Source: Acanthochlamys bracteata (lineage: Eukaryota; Streptophyta; Magnoliopsida; Pandanales; Velloziaceae). From it: 64,000 bases of DNA. Shown in pieces: positions 34,794-46,560 of the stretch. The notes under the pieces were generated by a model. It was not told the DNA's origin. It saw nothing but the letters and a program-made list of their open reading frames with translations, and made no database searches. Each line of letters opens with the position of its first letter. Within the stretch, counting starts at the first letter, position 1. Where the stretch lies: contig CM034143.1 in assembly GCA_019914995.1 (NCBI GenBank), positions 2,606,501 through 2,670,500 of the forward strand, given 5' to 3'. The translations under genes and the position numbers were made by a program.

Positions 34794-36768
34794 GTCCAAC
34801 TTATTCAATGAGTTGTAAAATGCTTTACCATAAATAGTTTTATGAGCACTTCTGCGAAGTTGGTTTTTGAATTTTCTTAATGAGAATTGAAATAATATGG
34901 CCTTGAGTTTCTGTTTGATGAATTTCTACCCACCCCAACACATTTGTTCAGTCATTTTGAAGTGAATTATAAGCAATATCGGCTTTATTCTCACAAACTA
35001 ACTTAATGCAGAACTCGTTATCTAATGAATTTGTATAAGTAACTTTTTTACAAAAAGGATTCATACATCTTCTTGGTCATTCTTGTGAACTTAACTTTTG
35101 CATCAGATAATACAAATATATTTTGTTCTTCTCCAAAGGACCAGCTTTGCTTCTATAAACGTTGAATAAACTCGAATGTAGACCTCATAACGCTTCTCAC
35201 CTAATCAGTATCTATACAATATTAAATATCGAAATGGTTATTCTTATAAAATGTATGCCCCTTACAACGAGCAGATTTAGCTAGTGAAGAGCTCGAACAC
35301 GGCATTTATATAAACTTCAATAACATAGGGCTCGTTTAGAGTTGGTTGGGTTGGGAGCAGATGCTACAGTAATGCCTGGGTTGATCACTATTTTGCTAAA
35401 CTTGATGTTCTTGGGCATCCGTGGTTTCAGGGATGTCCTGTTGTGTTCTACTTCTGCTCTCCAATTTGATGATAAGAATATCATCAACTCATTAGGATGA
35501 GGATTGGTTCCCGATTGTAGGCGTTTACGGTTGTAGTGGAGAGGTACCAAGCGCACATGTTTAGGGTCAAGTACTTTCGGATAAGGGTCTAGGCATATGG
35601 TCAGATTTCCTGGGTGCATAGTAGTAGCAACCTTCACATTTGTCGGAACGTGGAATATGCCAAAAACACAAAACTGATCAATACGGTGGATGCCTTGCCA
35701 AAAATAAAAATATCATTTAAAATAATAAACTAATACACAACAATGTGCAATAAGATATGCTAGTCCATAATTGATCTCTCAAGGAACGAGACCTGGTAAG
35801 AGGGTATTTGAGAGTATTTTTAAAATGAAAATTTTAAAAATATTTTTAACTTTTTGAAAAATAGATTTTATTTTTTGATATTAAAAGAAAATAAAAATAA
35901 AAAATAAAAAAATTTTAATTTTTAAATATTTATAAAAGATATATTAGAAAAAATAAAATGAAAATTTTAAAAGCTATTTTTCGAAAAATCAATGCCAAAC
36001 AGCCCTAGTTGCGGAACAACCGTTGTCTCCTCTTTGTTTATATGTTTTGATTGCCTTGTGAATTTATTTCACAAATATTTATTTCACGATAATTAATTTC
36101 ATGACAGCGAATAAGAGGACAAAAAATTGAGGGCGACTCTGCCAACGTATGGAAGAGTAGCCCATGTCACAAATCCAGACCAAGAGGAGGAAATGTTTTT
36201 CGGCTGCATAACCGTGGGCTGAGAAAATTCTGTTCATCAAGTTTGAGATATTAATTATCGAGCAATGATTTGCTTGTTTCAGAAGAAACGATGACTTTGA
36301 TTGACATATAACATGTTACACAAGAAACAATGATTTAGACATTTCCTTCTTTTGGCTAAAGTCATACGGAAGTGATAGCTTTCAGATATATATAATTCAT
36401 TTTTTGCAATACTTAGTATCATCTTGTCGGAGAAAATGAACGTAGAAGCCAATGGAGTTGCTGCACATGTTACATAATGAAACTAATGATTGGGCCTGAT
36501 TTCAGAAGCCCCGACCATCTTTAGGGTTTCGTTCTCCCATCAATGGCATGATAGTATTTGACATATTATAAAATTAAAAAAGTTTTCGTCTGTTGATTGA
36601 TTAAAACTAAATTTTCAAACTATCTGCACTAATTCTTCTGCTTTGCACTTCGGATAAATAAACTTAGAGTACTTAATAAATAAAGTTTTAAACATTTTCT
36701 TTTAAAATTATTATGAAATAAATTTTAATTTTTATATTTGAAAACATAATATAAATTTTATAGTATAT
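34794..36768. other. Intergenic DNA with a possible decayed MITE
   Basis: AGGGCTCGTTTAGAG at about 35328 and CCAAACAGCCCT at 35994-36005 could be inverted ends (AGGGCT-GTTTgG) of a roughly 680-bp element, but no target duplication is evident. The AT-rich block 35815-35990 resembles the MITEs at 50875 and 56204. A 106-aa minus-strand frame at 35317-35637 has no recognisable domain. Confidence 0.35.
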
Positions 36769-37619
36769 ATTATATATCGGATGAGATATTGGCACATCCC
36801 ACCCTGTAGGCACTCACTAACAACTGTAGGCACTCACTCAACGAGCGGTTGAGATTTAGCCACACTCGCTAAATCAATCTACAAGACACACACAAATAAT
36901 AAACACTATATCACTTTACGTATTTTCTCTCCGTATAAACCATTCTCTTCTCAAAAAAAATTTCTCAAACTTTCATCCATCTCTCGCACCGGCTCGAACT
37001 TCTTGGCGATTCCTACGATCCTCGCTTGCTTCGCTAGATCCCGCCGATTTCCTTGGACATTAATTGTGCTTCCACTCCAAAAAATCGGGCCTTGAAATTC
37101 GCTGAATTCGCCGATTTGGGGCTCGATTTGTCGATTAAAAGCAATTTGTTCGGCTTTGTCTCACCCGCTCGATTGCGGCAGAATTCGTCGCTGCTTGATT
37201 CCGGCGATTCAGGGCTCGGTTCCGTCGATTTCGGCTCATTTTGCTCGGCTTTGTCTCACTCCGGCTCGATTAAACAATTCGCCGGTGGTTGGTTCCGCCT
37301 CGAATCCGCGTATTAGGGCTCGGTTCCGATTTGGCTCAATTTGCTCGGCGGTCCCACTCCGACTTCGATTACGGCTTGAATTCGTCCTCGCTTCGGCCTC
37401 GAATGACCGCGATTCGGGACTCGGCTCGTCGATTCCGACTTGCTTCGGCCGTACCTTGCCGGTTTCGGCTCAATTCCAGCTCGAATTTCGGCTCGGTTCC
37501 GGTTCGAATTTCCGGCTCGAATTCCGGCGATTCGGGCTCGTGTTCGTCGGTTCCGGCTCAATTTTATTGGTTTTAATTTTGATTGATTTATTTTGTTTTT
37601 CGCTGATTTAATTTGTGGT

Positions 37620-37785
37620 CAATTTTATTTGATTTTTGATATATGGGTTTTGATTTCTGGTGTATTGGTTTTGATTTCTGTTATATTGGTTTTGATTTCT
37701 GGTGTATTGGTTTGATTTATGATGTATTAGTTTTGATTTCTGGTGTATTGGTTTTGATTTATGATATTGGTTTGATTTTGATTTA
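37620..37785. repeat. Tandem 21-22-bp repeat array in the left arm
   Basis: About seven imperfect copies of the unit TTTTGATTTCTGGTGTATTGG. The inverted counterpart of this array is at about 39175-39310 in the right arm. Confidence 0.85.
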
Positions 37786-39174
37786 TGTCTTCCGCGTCAT
37801 CACGTATGAGTTTTGATTTAATGATATGTTGAATTGGTTTGATTTACGGTCACAAATTTTATACGAGGCAATGACGTTTTCTTGTTCTTTTCTTCCGCGT
37901 GCATCACGCGCCGCTTCTAAGTACAATGGCAAGAGTTGGCCATCGGCAACCACCGTAATCAAGTTAAAGGCAACCAACGACATCTATAGGTGTTATAATT
38001 TTTTTTTATGAAATTAACTTAATGGATGCTGAATGATGGGAGGAGGAGAGATGTGATTTTGATTTTTGATTTTATTTTATTTTTTTTTCTGATTCTTAAA
38101 TGAATTTTTTAAAATAAAATCAAATGTTATCCTCCTTAATGGGTAAACCCCTCTTCCAAACAAGATCTATTAAAGAAGGAGTTGAACTGAAAAATAAAAT
38201 AAAATTTTCATGTTGGGAGGATGAGAGATATATTTGAGTTTTTATTTTATTTTTTCTCTTGATTGTTAAATGAATTTTTTTTTTATCTGATTTAAAATAG
38301 GTGACGCTTTTTTTATGCTTAAGAAAAGAGTTGAGACGATTTTTGATTTTATTTTACTTTTTTCTCTCTGAATTTTTTGTTATTTGCAAAGAAGGGAGTT
38401 GAAAGAAAGGTTGGGAAAAAAGATAAAAAGATTTTATTTTTTTTTTGCATTGTTATGAATATAATCGCTTAACGCTGACGCTCTAAGAAAAGAGTTGAAT
38501 CACAACTTTAAAAATAGTTAAAAAAAAAAAAAAATTAATTTCAATTAATTAAACTAATGAAGATTAAAAGAGTGTAAAAAATTAATGCATTAATTAAACT
38601 ATGAAGATTAGAAGAGTTTTTACATGCAAAATTTTACCTCGCACGTCGAGACGAGGAGCTGATCACAGCATAAAGAAAGGAGTACATTTGTAGTGTTACA
38701 ATCAAGCTGATAAAAATGTGTTACAATTTCTAACGTATATGAGCTACATTTCCAGCAACACCAAAAAAGAAATAGAGAGAGAAAGAGAGGTTCAGAGTGA
38801 CATTTCCAGCATATATGAGCTATATTTCCAGCATTCTTTCAATAACAACATCAATATGCACTGTTATTTCCTTTTGACCGCTTTTTTAATCAGAAGTCAT
38901 AGGGGGTTGCTAACTGGCTTTGCCAAAGGGCCTCCCATCGCTATCCTCAGATTTATTTAGAGAGGCAAGGCAAGAAGACAAGAAGAAAGAACAAGAAATT
39001 TTTTTTTCTTGACTCGTCATTGCCTCGTATAAAATAGCTGTGATGCAGGACCAACCCGCCTACACAATCTAACCAACCATGCATTCAACATATCATTCCC
39101 ACGTGTAGGCACTCACTCAATTGTCTTCTGTGATGCACGCAGAAGACATATTACGTACTTTTCTTTCCATTCAG

Positions 39175-39310
39175 AAATCAAACCAATACACCAAAAATCA
39201 AAACCAATACATCAGAAATCAAACTAATACACCAGAAATCAAAACCAATACAACAGAAATCAAAACCAATACACTAAAAATCAAAACCAATACACCAAAA
39301 ATCAAATAAA
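39175..39310. repeat. Tandem 20-22-bp repeat array in the right arm (inverted)
   Basis: About six copies of CAAAACCAATACACCAGAAAT with variation, the reverse complement of the array at 37620-37785. The two arrays differ in copy number, showing that the arms have evolved independently since insertion. Confidence 0.85.
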
Positions 39311-39967
39311 ATTGACCACAAATTAAATCAGCGAAAAACAAAATAAATCAATCAAAATTAAAACCAATAAAATTGAGCCGGAACCGACGAACCCGAGCCC
39401 GAATCGCCGGAACCGAGCCGGAAATTCGAACCGGAATCGACGGAACCGAGCCCGAATTGCCGGAATTCGAGCCGGAACTGAAGCAGGGGACGAATTCAAG
39501 CCGCAATCGAGCCGGAGTGGGACCAAGCCGAGCAAATTGAGCCGAAATCGACGGAACCGAGCCCCAAATCGCCGGAATTTCAGCCGGACCCAAAGCCGAG
39601 CCCCAATTTTCGCCGAAGTGGAAGCACGCGCCGCAATCGAGCCGAATTTTGTCCAAAATCGAAGCAGGCGACGAGATCTATCCAGAATCGACGGGATCTA
39701 GCCGGAACCGACAGGATCTAGCCGGAATCGTCGAGGAGTTCGAGCAGGTGCGAGAGATGGATGAAAGTTTGAGAAAAATTTTTTGAGAAGAGAATGGTTT
39801 ACACGGAGAGAGAATACGTAAAGTGATATAGTGTTTATTCGACTGTGTGTGTGCGCAGTTGATTTAGCGAGTGTGGCTGAATCTCAACCGCTCGTTGAGT
39901 GAGTGCCTACAGTTGTTAGCGAGTGCCTACTGGATGGGATGTGCCGATATCCCATCCGATTATATAT

Positions 39968-41305
39968 TTAATTAAAAAGTTAAAATTTATAATTTACTTC
40001 AAATTAAAAATTTAGTATAATATTTTAATAAAAATAATCATAAAATCAAATATGTCTTTCGGTTCTGACACGAACGTATCGGTTCAATCATCTGTGAAAT
40101 TTGAAGTACTTGCCAGTGGTTGCCATTCGCATTCCCTTGACGGGTTGTAACTTAGATTAGTAAATATTGAATTAGCAGAATCGTATTGTGCTCTCTCTTC
40201 TCTCACTAACATAGCTAGTTTATAATTTTAATGGGTTAAACAGTTAAGAAACATTTAGATACTTAATATAAATTTTTGAAAAAAAGATTATTCTTAGAAA
40301 TTTAAAAAACTAAATTTAAAAATAATAAAGATTATATTATAAAAATTAAAAATATATAATTTATTATATATTTTAGATATTTATTAAATATTTTTAGATA
40401 TTTAATTGTTATATATATTTTATATTAAAGTGAGTTTAAAAAAATAGAATTTGAGGTATTAGTAAACACGTTTTAAGTGGTTCTTAAACTTTCAAATTAC
40501 TGTATTACAAAAAGTTGTCACTTTAAATTGGACATTTTTAATTGAAAGCATCTAGCTCCACCCAATGCATGCAAGAAAAAGCCAATCCATTTCAACATTC
40601 GTGAAACAGTATTTTTCTTTATAAGCAAAACTTAGAGGCGTCTATCATCTACAAATGTAACACAGATTATTTGTGCACCTATCGTTTTCACCTCAACTAG
40701 AAAAATCAGAAAGCCACCATGAGATTATAAGTGAAGACTGTCCAGCAATAGGCTACAACCGCGATGCAACTACAATTATTTGCCTTCATCACAATAACCA
40801 AATCATGTATGGAATGAACGAGGGGACTATTTGCCATTAATAATAGGAGAAAGAAGTTCTCAACACCTGTGTGATCTAGCTGCAGTTCATCAGGACCAGA
40901 TCCTTCATAAAATAGTTCTCTTTATTTATTTATTAATGATATCTACTACCTGATCTCATTGATAGATCCACGCTTTTTGACTAATGGGAAACCGTAACAA
41001 ACTCGTGATCTGTACGCTAACAGTATGTTTATTTTAATATAAATCAATTTTTTAAATAAAATAATAAAAGGAATATTGTAATTCAGTTTCAAATAATTTA
41101 TTTTAACTTAAAAATAATTTAATTAAAATAAATTTTTTAAAAAATTAAAATATAAACATATAAAAATTTAGCGATCTGGGTTGCCGCAGGAGTCTTTTAC
41201 CGTATTAGCTTTAACAGTTACTAATATTTAGCTAGATTAATTAAATTTAGAAAGTAGGATTGACTATATTTTGCAAAGGTATGTCCGCAATTAAAAATTT
41301 TTCTA
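39968..41305. other. AT-rich intergenic DNA
   Basis: No gene seen. Very AT-rich blocks at 40250-40470 and 41030-41165 have the look of decayed MITEs but their ends are not definable. Confidence 0.4.
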
Positions 41306-41308
41306 TTA

Positions 41309-41593
41309 GGACGTGTTTCAAATTGGTAGAACTCTAATTTTTCCCGTCATAATTAAAGTTTCACCAACTTCCTATGTTTTAATTATAAACAAAACTAAAA
41401 ATTCGAGTTCCCAGTTCTGCACAAATGGAACTTAAATTTTACTATATTTTTCTCTTTGAATTTACTTCCAATCCACTTCAAAAATCAATTAAAACAGAAA
41501 AACTAAACTCCACTTTCAACTTATTTTTCAAAAAATTTTATTTCCTATTTTTTATTTTCACAAAATTCAGTTACGGACATTTGAAACACGCTC
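41309..41593. mobile_element. PIF/Harbinger (Tourist-like) MITE, 285 bp
   Basis: The left end GGACGTGTTTCAAATTGG and the complement of the right end, GAGCGTGTTTCAAATGTCC, share the core CGTGTTTCAAAT. TTA flanks both sides (41306-41308 and 41594-41596), the 3-bp duplication of this superfamily. No coding capacity. Confidence 0.75.
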
Positions 41594-41596
41594 TTA

Positions 41597-44500
41597 GCTA
41601 TGTTAGCTAAAGAGTTGAGATTCGTAACTTCAATTTCAAGAACATGCAGAATGATTTAAGACTTGTTTTAACTCACCGTAATTTTAATTTTTCTGATCAA
41701 ATTTAAAAATTTTAATAATTTTATATATTTTAATATTATAAAAAATTGTAGAGTTATAGTTTTATATAAAATTTTACTTCTATTTGAATTCCATCCTTCA
41801 AAATAGAATTTTTTAACTCTAATTATTGATTCATTTTTAAAAATAATTAAAATTTAAATTTTATTTTATTTTAAAAATAATTAAAATATAAAAATTATAA
41901 TTTATTTTTAATTTATTTAAAAAAAATTTTGTTTTACTTTTACTTCAACAAAACTCAAAACTTAGTTATAAAAATTTAAAATACTACTTAACGAAATTGC
42001 TGTTATGATAGTTTATCTCAATGCGTGCAAAGACAAAATAAAATAAAAAAAGAACTTGAAAACTGTCTCTTTTTCTCATTTTAATCCTAGCAAAACCAAA
42101 CCATTCGATTAGCAGGATTTTGGTTTTAAATTTGTTGCATAAAAGACAAACTTTTTTCTAAGGTTGTGTCTAACTTTACTGCAAAATCGTGTTATTTTTG
42201 GTGTGTTCCAGAATAACTCACCTACCACTATTAAAACAAGCATTAACATCACCAAGAAAAAAAAAAAAAAAAAAAAAAGTAGGTGGCTAGCAGTTATTAG
42301 CGTTGCTAGCAACTGCTTTAACACCCCAAATTCTCTACCTCACTACTATCTTGTATTTTGTGTCCCGCACTTTTAATTTCATATCTTTATATCTTAATTG
42401 AATTCAATATAATTTAACATGAAAAGTAAACGTGCATTTTAAATTTTATATTTTTGAAATATGTCTTAAATCTTTTGAGGTCGATAAATTGATAGCATAT
42501 GAACATACAACAAATTCAAATTAAGAGAGGCATAAGAATGTTTATAGTTCAATATGCCGCTAAAAGTACTCGCAGGCATTGCCCAAAAATTCCTGTACAA
42601 TACAGATACATCGGATTATTGACATACAGCTTTTTAACGCCTTAATTATTTAAGGAATAGAGGCAATTTTGTTAGTCTCTGTATTTTCAAATACTGAGTG
42701 AACCTTTTATGTCTCAATAAAAATGTATTTTTTATTGGGGCGAATTTGTTTAGCCTACACCAGAGCATTTCGAGTTTCCAAATCTGGCATAGATATCAAT
42801 TGCGTATATATTTTGAAAATGTCGAGACAAGTTACTTGCCATTAATATGAAGATAGCATGTCCGTAGTTGATCTCATATGTCAAAATGAGACGAAACATG
42901 ACTGGATGCCACCGTACAGGCCCAAATCTGAAGCATGCACACTTCGGATGGTCCTTCAAAAACAGCTTGCATAACCTACATATGAGAAAAGGTACTATCC
43001 TAATACGAGGCGCAAACATTAAAAGGAAAAACCTAAAGAAGAAAGAAAAAGACATCAAGTGTTCAGTACATTCGTTCATCAACAAACTGCAGCAGACTTA
43101 ATCTAGTCAAATTACTGCCCTTCAAATTTCACATTAACTGGGACTTAATGATCAAGTGATGCGACCTTATTTGCTTTTAAGTAGTGTTGGTTGACTCAGA
43201 CCAGTCCATCTAGATAGATACGAAAATAATTAATTCAAAACAAAATCAATCCAAACTTATAAACAAATCAGTCATGTATTCAATCAGACTGATCCAATTA
43301 GTTCTGAATAGGTCCCAAGTTGACGATTGAATTGGATTAAAATTAAAAAATAAAAATAAGAATCCTTGAAATGGTTCGAGTCATACGTTTTCTTGTTTGA
43401 ATGAGATTTTTCTTCTTTGTGATCAAGTAAGGTCTTTTTTCTTCCTTCGTCTAGTCTAGATTTTTTGTTTCTTCGACAGTTCAGCTCTCTGCTTCGCTAC
43501 TCTATTTCATCTCTCGCGCGCTCTACTACAAGGCTACTCTCGGCTAAGATTTCATCTTCTCCTTCGTAACCGTCAATCTAAAGAAATCTTTTCAATCAAT
43601 GTAGTCGAATTGATTCAGTCAACTTTGCTTTTAAGATCATAAATATATAGAGAAAAGATCTTACGATTTTGATTGAAAGTAGAAACACATAATGATAAAT
43701 CATATTTTTCAGTTTTATTATATCTAATTACCATAATGTAAGAACCGATCCGATATCGATCCGAAAAACTATCCGAGGTGATGAATTGCAGGTTGACCCC
43801 GTAATCAACTGCCGGGTCTACCAGTAGGTGTTCTCTAGGCCAAATAGAAGACACCAAACAATCTTATACTAGGTAGTGCTGCCGCCAATCTACCCAAAGA
43901 TCCTACAAAAAGCCAACAAATTCTATCTAAAGATCCGACAGAAAGCCAGCAACCAATAGCTGGTCTCACAAGCAACTATTCTATCCAAAGATCACAAAAC
44001 CTTCAACAAGTTGAGAAATTTAACAAATAATTAGGTTAAGAAAAGAAGAAGTTCTACTTAGCAAAAACAACACAGCAAACAAAATAAAAAACAAATCCAG
44101 AGAAGGAAAATATCGCCTTGCACTCAGTAGTCTTAATTACTTCATTCCCGACAATATTTTTTATTAAAAGACAAACATTATGAAAGTGGAATAGTTTTTT
44201 CACTTTTTTCTTTATTTTGTTCGATTTGTTGTTGGTAGTGAATTGGTACAAGTTCTTCAATAAAGATACCAACACCTTTAGCAGTTCGCATCAGAACAAA
44301 GTGTGAATATAAACTCCAACAAAGAACTTTGTTTTTCAAATTTTGTTTATGAACTGTAGACACTGATTTTCTAACTGTAAAGCTAATGAACAAATAGTTT
44401 TTTAGCTTCCTAGAGAGCTATAAAAAGATTCAAAATCTTAGCAAAATTCAATTTCTAGGATTGTGAAACCAAGAAAATTTTCAAATTTTCAACTATCAAA

Positions 44501-44599
44501 CTGTGTCTTGAATGAAACAACTAAATCAATTTTGTTCATGTAAGAAAAAAGTCAATTTACAACAAGCAACAAATTTTCAAATACCGATCAGGAACTTAT
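41597..44599. other. Intergenic DNA without a supported gene
   Basis: Contains a 22-nt poly-A run at 42257-42278 and AT-rich stretches. The part at 43180-43430 and 43740-43830 has GATCCGA-type words resembling the repeat at 52503-53281. A pyrimidine-rich block at 43440-43600 looks like a plant 5' UTR but no gene follows it. Open frames here are short and unrecognised. Confidence 0.4.
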
Positions 44600-45010
44600 C
44601 TATGTATTAATCTTTGAAGTTTGAATAGAATCGAGAGCTCATCGGTAATTACAAAATCCGGTGAATGTTTATAGAGATGAGCCTCGACGGAGTCTTTGAA
44701 CCCGTAACAGGCTCTGAAGAAGGCGACACGGGATTGCTCCATAGTATAGCATGCGGAGAGGTTCTTGCTTTCTAGTAGGTCGTATTAGACGGAAAGGAAG
44801 GGAAGACGTCGATAGAGATATCGGATGAGTCGATTGCTCTGATGAGGGCCGTAGTGTTGGTAGGAGTTCCAATGATAGTTCCGTTTATACCGCTATCAAC
44901 GAAGAGCTTCGCGATGTCGATCATTAGATACATATGCCTTCCTGCGATTATCGAAGGAAGAAGCTTGTCAACAACTGCTGCCACCGTACTCCAATTGCTT
45001 CATTAGCCAT
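44600..45010 (-). pseudogene. UGT73-like glycosyltransferase, N-terminal pseudogene fragment
   Basis: On the minus strand an ATG at 45010-45008 begins MANEAIG and continues QQLLTSFFL. After a frame change it reads PSIIAGRHMYLMIDIAKLFV, then DSGINGTIIGTPTN, matching the start of UGT73-type glucosyltransferases (FFLPF-A-GHMIP-ID-AKLFA-RG---T-I-TP-N). A second change leads to SRVAFFRACYGFKDSVEAHL and HSPDFVITDE, equivalent to the -----LL--H-PDC-V-D segment. The remaining ~350 residues, including the PSPG box, are missing. Intact relatives transfer glucose from UDP-glucose to phenolics or terpenoids in the cytosol; this copy cannot. Confidence 0.7.
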
Positions 45011-45784
45011 AGTTCTCTTTGTTTTTTTTCTTTCTTAGGACTTAACACTTTGGAAATAAGTCAGAAATGAAATATAAAAAGCCTCGCCGATGAAGAAAAC
45101 TTCGCCAGAGAGCGATAGATGAAGGATTTAGACGAAGGAGAAAACATAAAAGAGGAGACATTCGAGTAGAATATGTGCAAACTCGATGACCCGACACATT
45201 AAATCAGGTTAATTAATTTTTTTTTAATTCATCCTAGATTAATCCAAGTGAGCTTGCCCAAATCAATTCGAATTATACCGGATCATTTCGAATAAAAACG
45301 GATCAGATGCATGACCTTATTCTTACAAATTCAAACCATTTTTTCATAAAGATCAACGATTTTTGAATCGATCCGGACGTTCAGTTCGGATCTGTCAATT
45401 ATACGAATTAAACTAATATATAATGAAAAGAATTTTGAGTTTCGCCAACAATTTATAGAGCTTCCGTGGATTCTTGAAAAGATAAAATTTGACTATAAAA
45501 TCTCGAATTGAAGCAGCAATTCTATTATCGATTTAGAATGTTCCAATTTGAATAAGTTTTTCCAATTGATATCATAATACCAATTCTGACAAGCATTGAG
45601 AAATTTTGAACACTTTATTATAAAGATTATTCAAATCATCAAATTGATGTGCTTCTGTTAATTTTTGTATAGTATGTGTTTCCTTTTGATTAGGCAGCAG
45701 CAAATGGAGACAACCTTCTACACTAATTAAAGCTTGAGAGTTTGAAGTTGAACCAATCTTTGAACCTTTGGTTTCTGATTTATA
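45011..45784. other. Intergenic DNA next to the glycosyltransferase fragment
   Basis: The first ~150 bp may be the former promoter of the pseudogene. AT-rich blocks around 45200-45420 contain words such as GGATCATTTCG that resemble hAT-type MITE interiors, but no ends are defined. Confidence 0.35.
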
Positions 45785-46560
45785 TAGTGGTCAAGTACAA
45801 TAATGCGAGAGAATCTTATCGCTATACTATTAAAATAGTTGATACAAAATAGAACGTCTCGTCAAATCACGTAAATAGTTATATGATTATGTCTGTTCCT
45901 ACTGTTTGTGATAGGAAGTGATAAAATTCTCTCGCAAATGGAACCTTCCGTCGTTCGGCTTTGATACCAGATTGGGTCTTGATAGCCGAACGACGGAAGG
46001 TACGGCGCAGAAAAAATAGAAGAAAATTACGCTAAGGGAGAGACGAAGATAACTCAAAGAGGTGATATGTGATAAACTTTCGGTATTAAACCTAACATCA
46101 AATCAAAGAACTGCTGAGAGATTCCTTCCTATCACAAACAGCATGAACAGACATAAGCACATGACCACTGACGTTCTGTCTTGTAGCAATTATTGTAGTA
46201 GTATAGTGATAAGATTTCCTCGCATTATTGTATCTGACTATTATGTATCGGGGGCCACAATAGATTATTGAAGTCTTGTCTAAGTTAATGATGTCTCATC
46301 ATTATACTATACCCACATGCATATATTGGACACTAATCTGAGATGAGTCTTATGGGATACATCACTGCGATTCCTTATAAATACTATAAATATGAGGCTT
46401 TCCTTTTTTATTGAGGTTACCCCTCATATCACTTGTGAATAAACTGAAGGGTTTCCACATATCACCTCTCTAAATTATCTTCTGCTCTCCCTTAGTGTAA
46501 CTTTTTTGCATCCCTTCTGCACCGTGCATTCCGTCGTTCGGCTCTCTAGATCCAATATAG
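45785..46560. mobile_element. Inverted LTR-retroelement remnants in a foldback arrangement
   Basis: Two parts of one LTR face each other. From 45973 rightward on the minus strand (CTAAGGGAGAGACGAAGATAA region) and up to 46554 on the plus strand (TTATCTTCTGCTCTCCCTTAG region) are inverted copies, each next to a tRNA-iMet-type primer-binding site (complement of GATACCAGA at 45963; TAGTATTAGAG at 46557). A second inverted pair is at about 45785-45925 and 46105-46245 (CCTATCACAAACAG and CAGACATAA blocks). An 18-bp perfect stem, ACCTTCCGTCGTTCGGCT at 45943-45960 against 45984-46001, surrounds the primer-binding site. The right copy has a TATAAATACTATAAATA promoter-like run near 46376. Confidence 0.6.

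Larger units (their letters stand above)
36778..39958. mobile_element. Large foldback (Mutator-like) element with ~1-kb inverted arms and 9-bp target duplication
   Basis: The left end CGGATGAGATATTGGCACAT and the complement of the right end, CGGATGGGATATCGGCACAT, begin arms that can be paired inward to about 37890 and 39010. Each arm holds a terminal block including GTAGGCACTCACTCAACGAGCGGTTGAGATT, a GC-rich zone of degenerate TTCGGCTCG words, tandem 21-22-bp units, and an inner block with TTTTATACGAGGCAATGACG. ATTATATAT flanks both sides exactly (36769-36777 and 39959-39967), the 9-bp duplication expected of Mutator-like elements. No transposase is recognisable; the 1.1-kb core is AT-rich. 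Confidence 0.85.

Noticed and set aside
35317-35637. 106-aa minus-strand frame
   Set aside because: No domain; it overlaps a possible MITE end and has no family resemblance.
39175-39310. Regular ~20-bp repeats that could suggest a CRISPR array
   Set aside because: The units are directly tandem without unique spacers, are mirrored at 37620-37785, and lie in a plant foldback element.
42257-42278. Poly-A run as the tail of a SINE or processed pseudogene
   Set aside because: No RNA-polymerase-III boxes or coding remnant upstream and no flanking duplication was seen.
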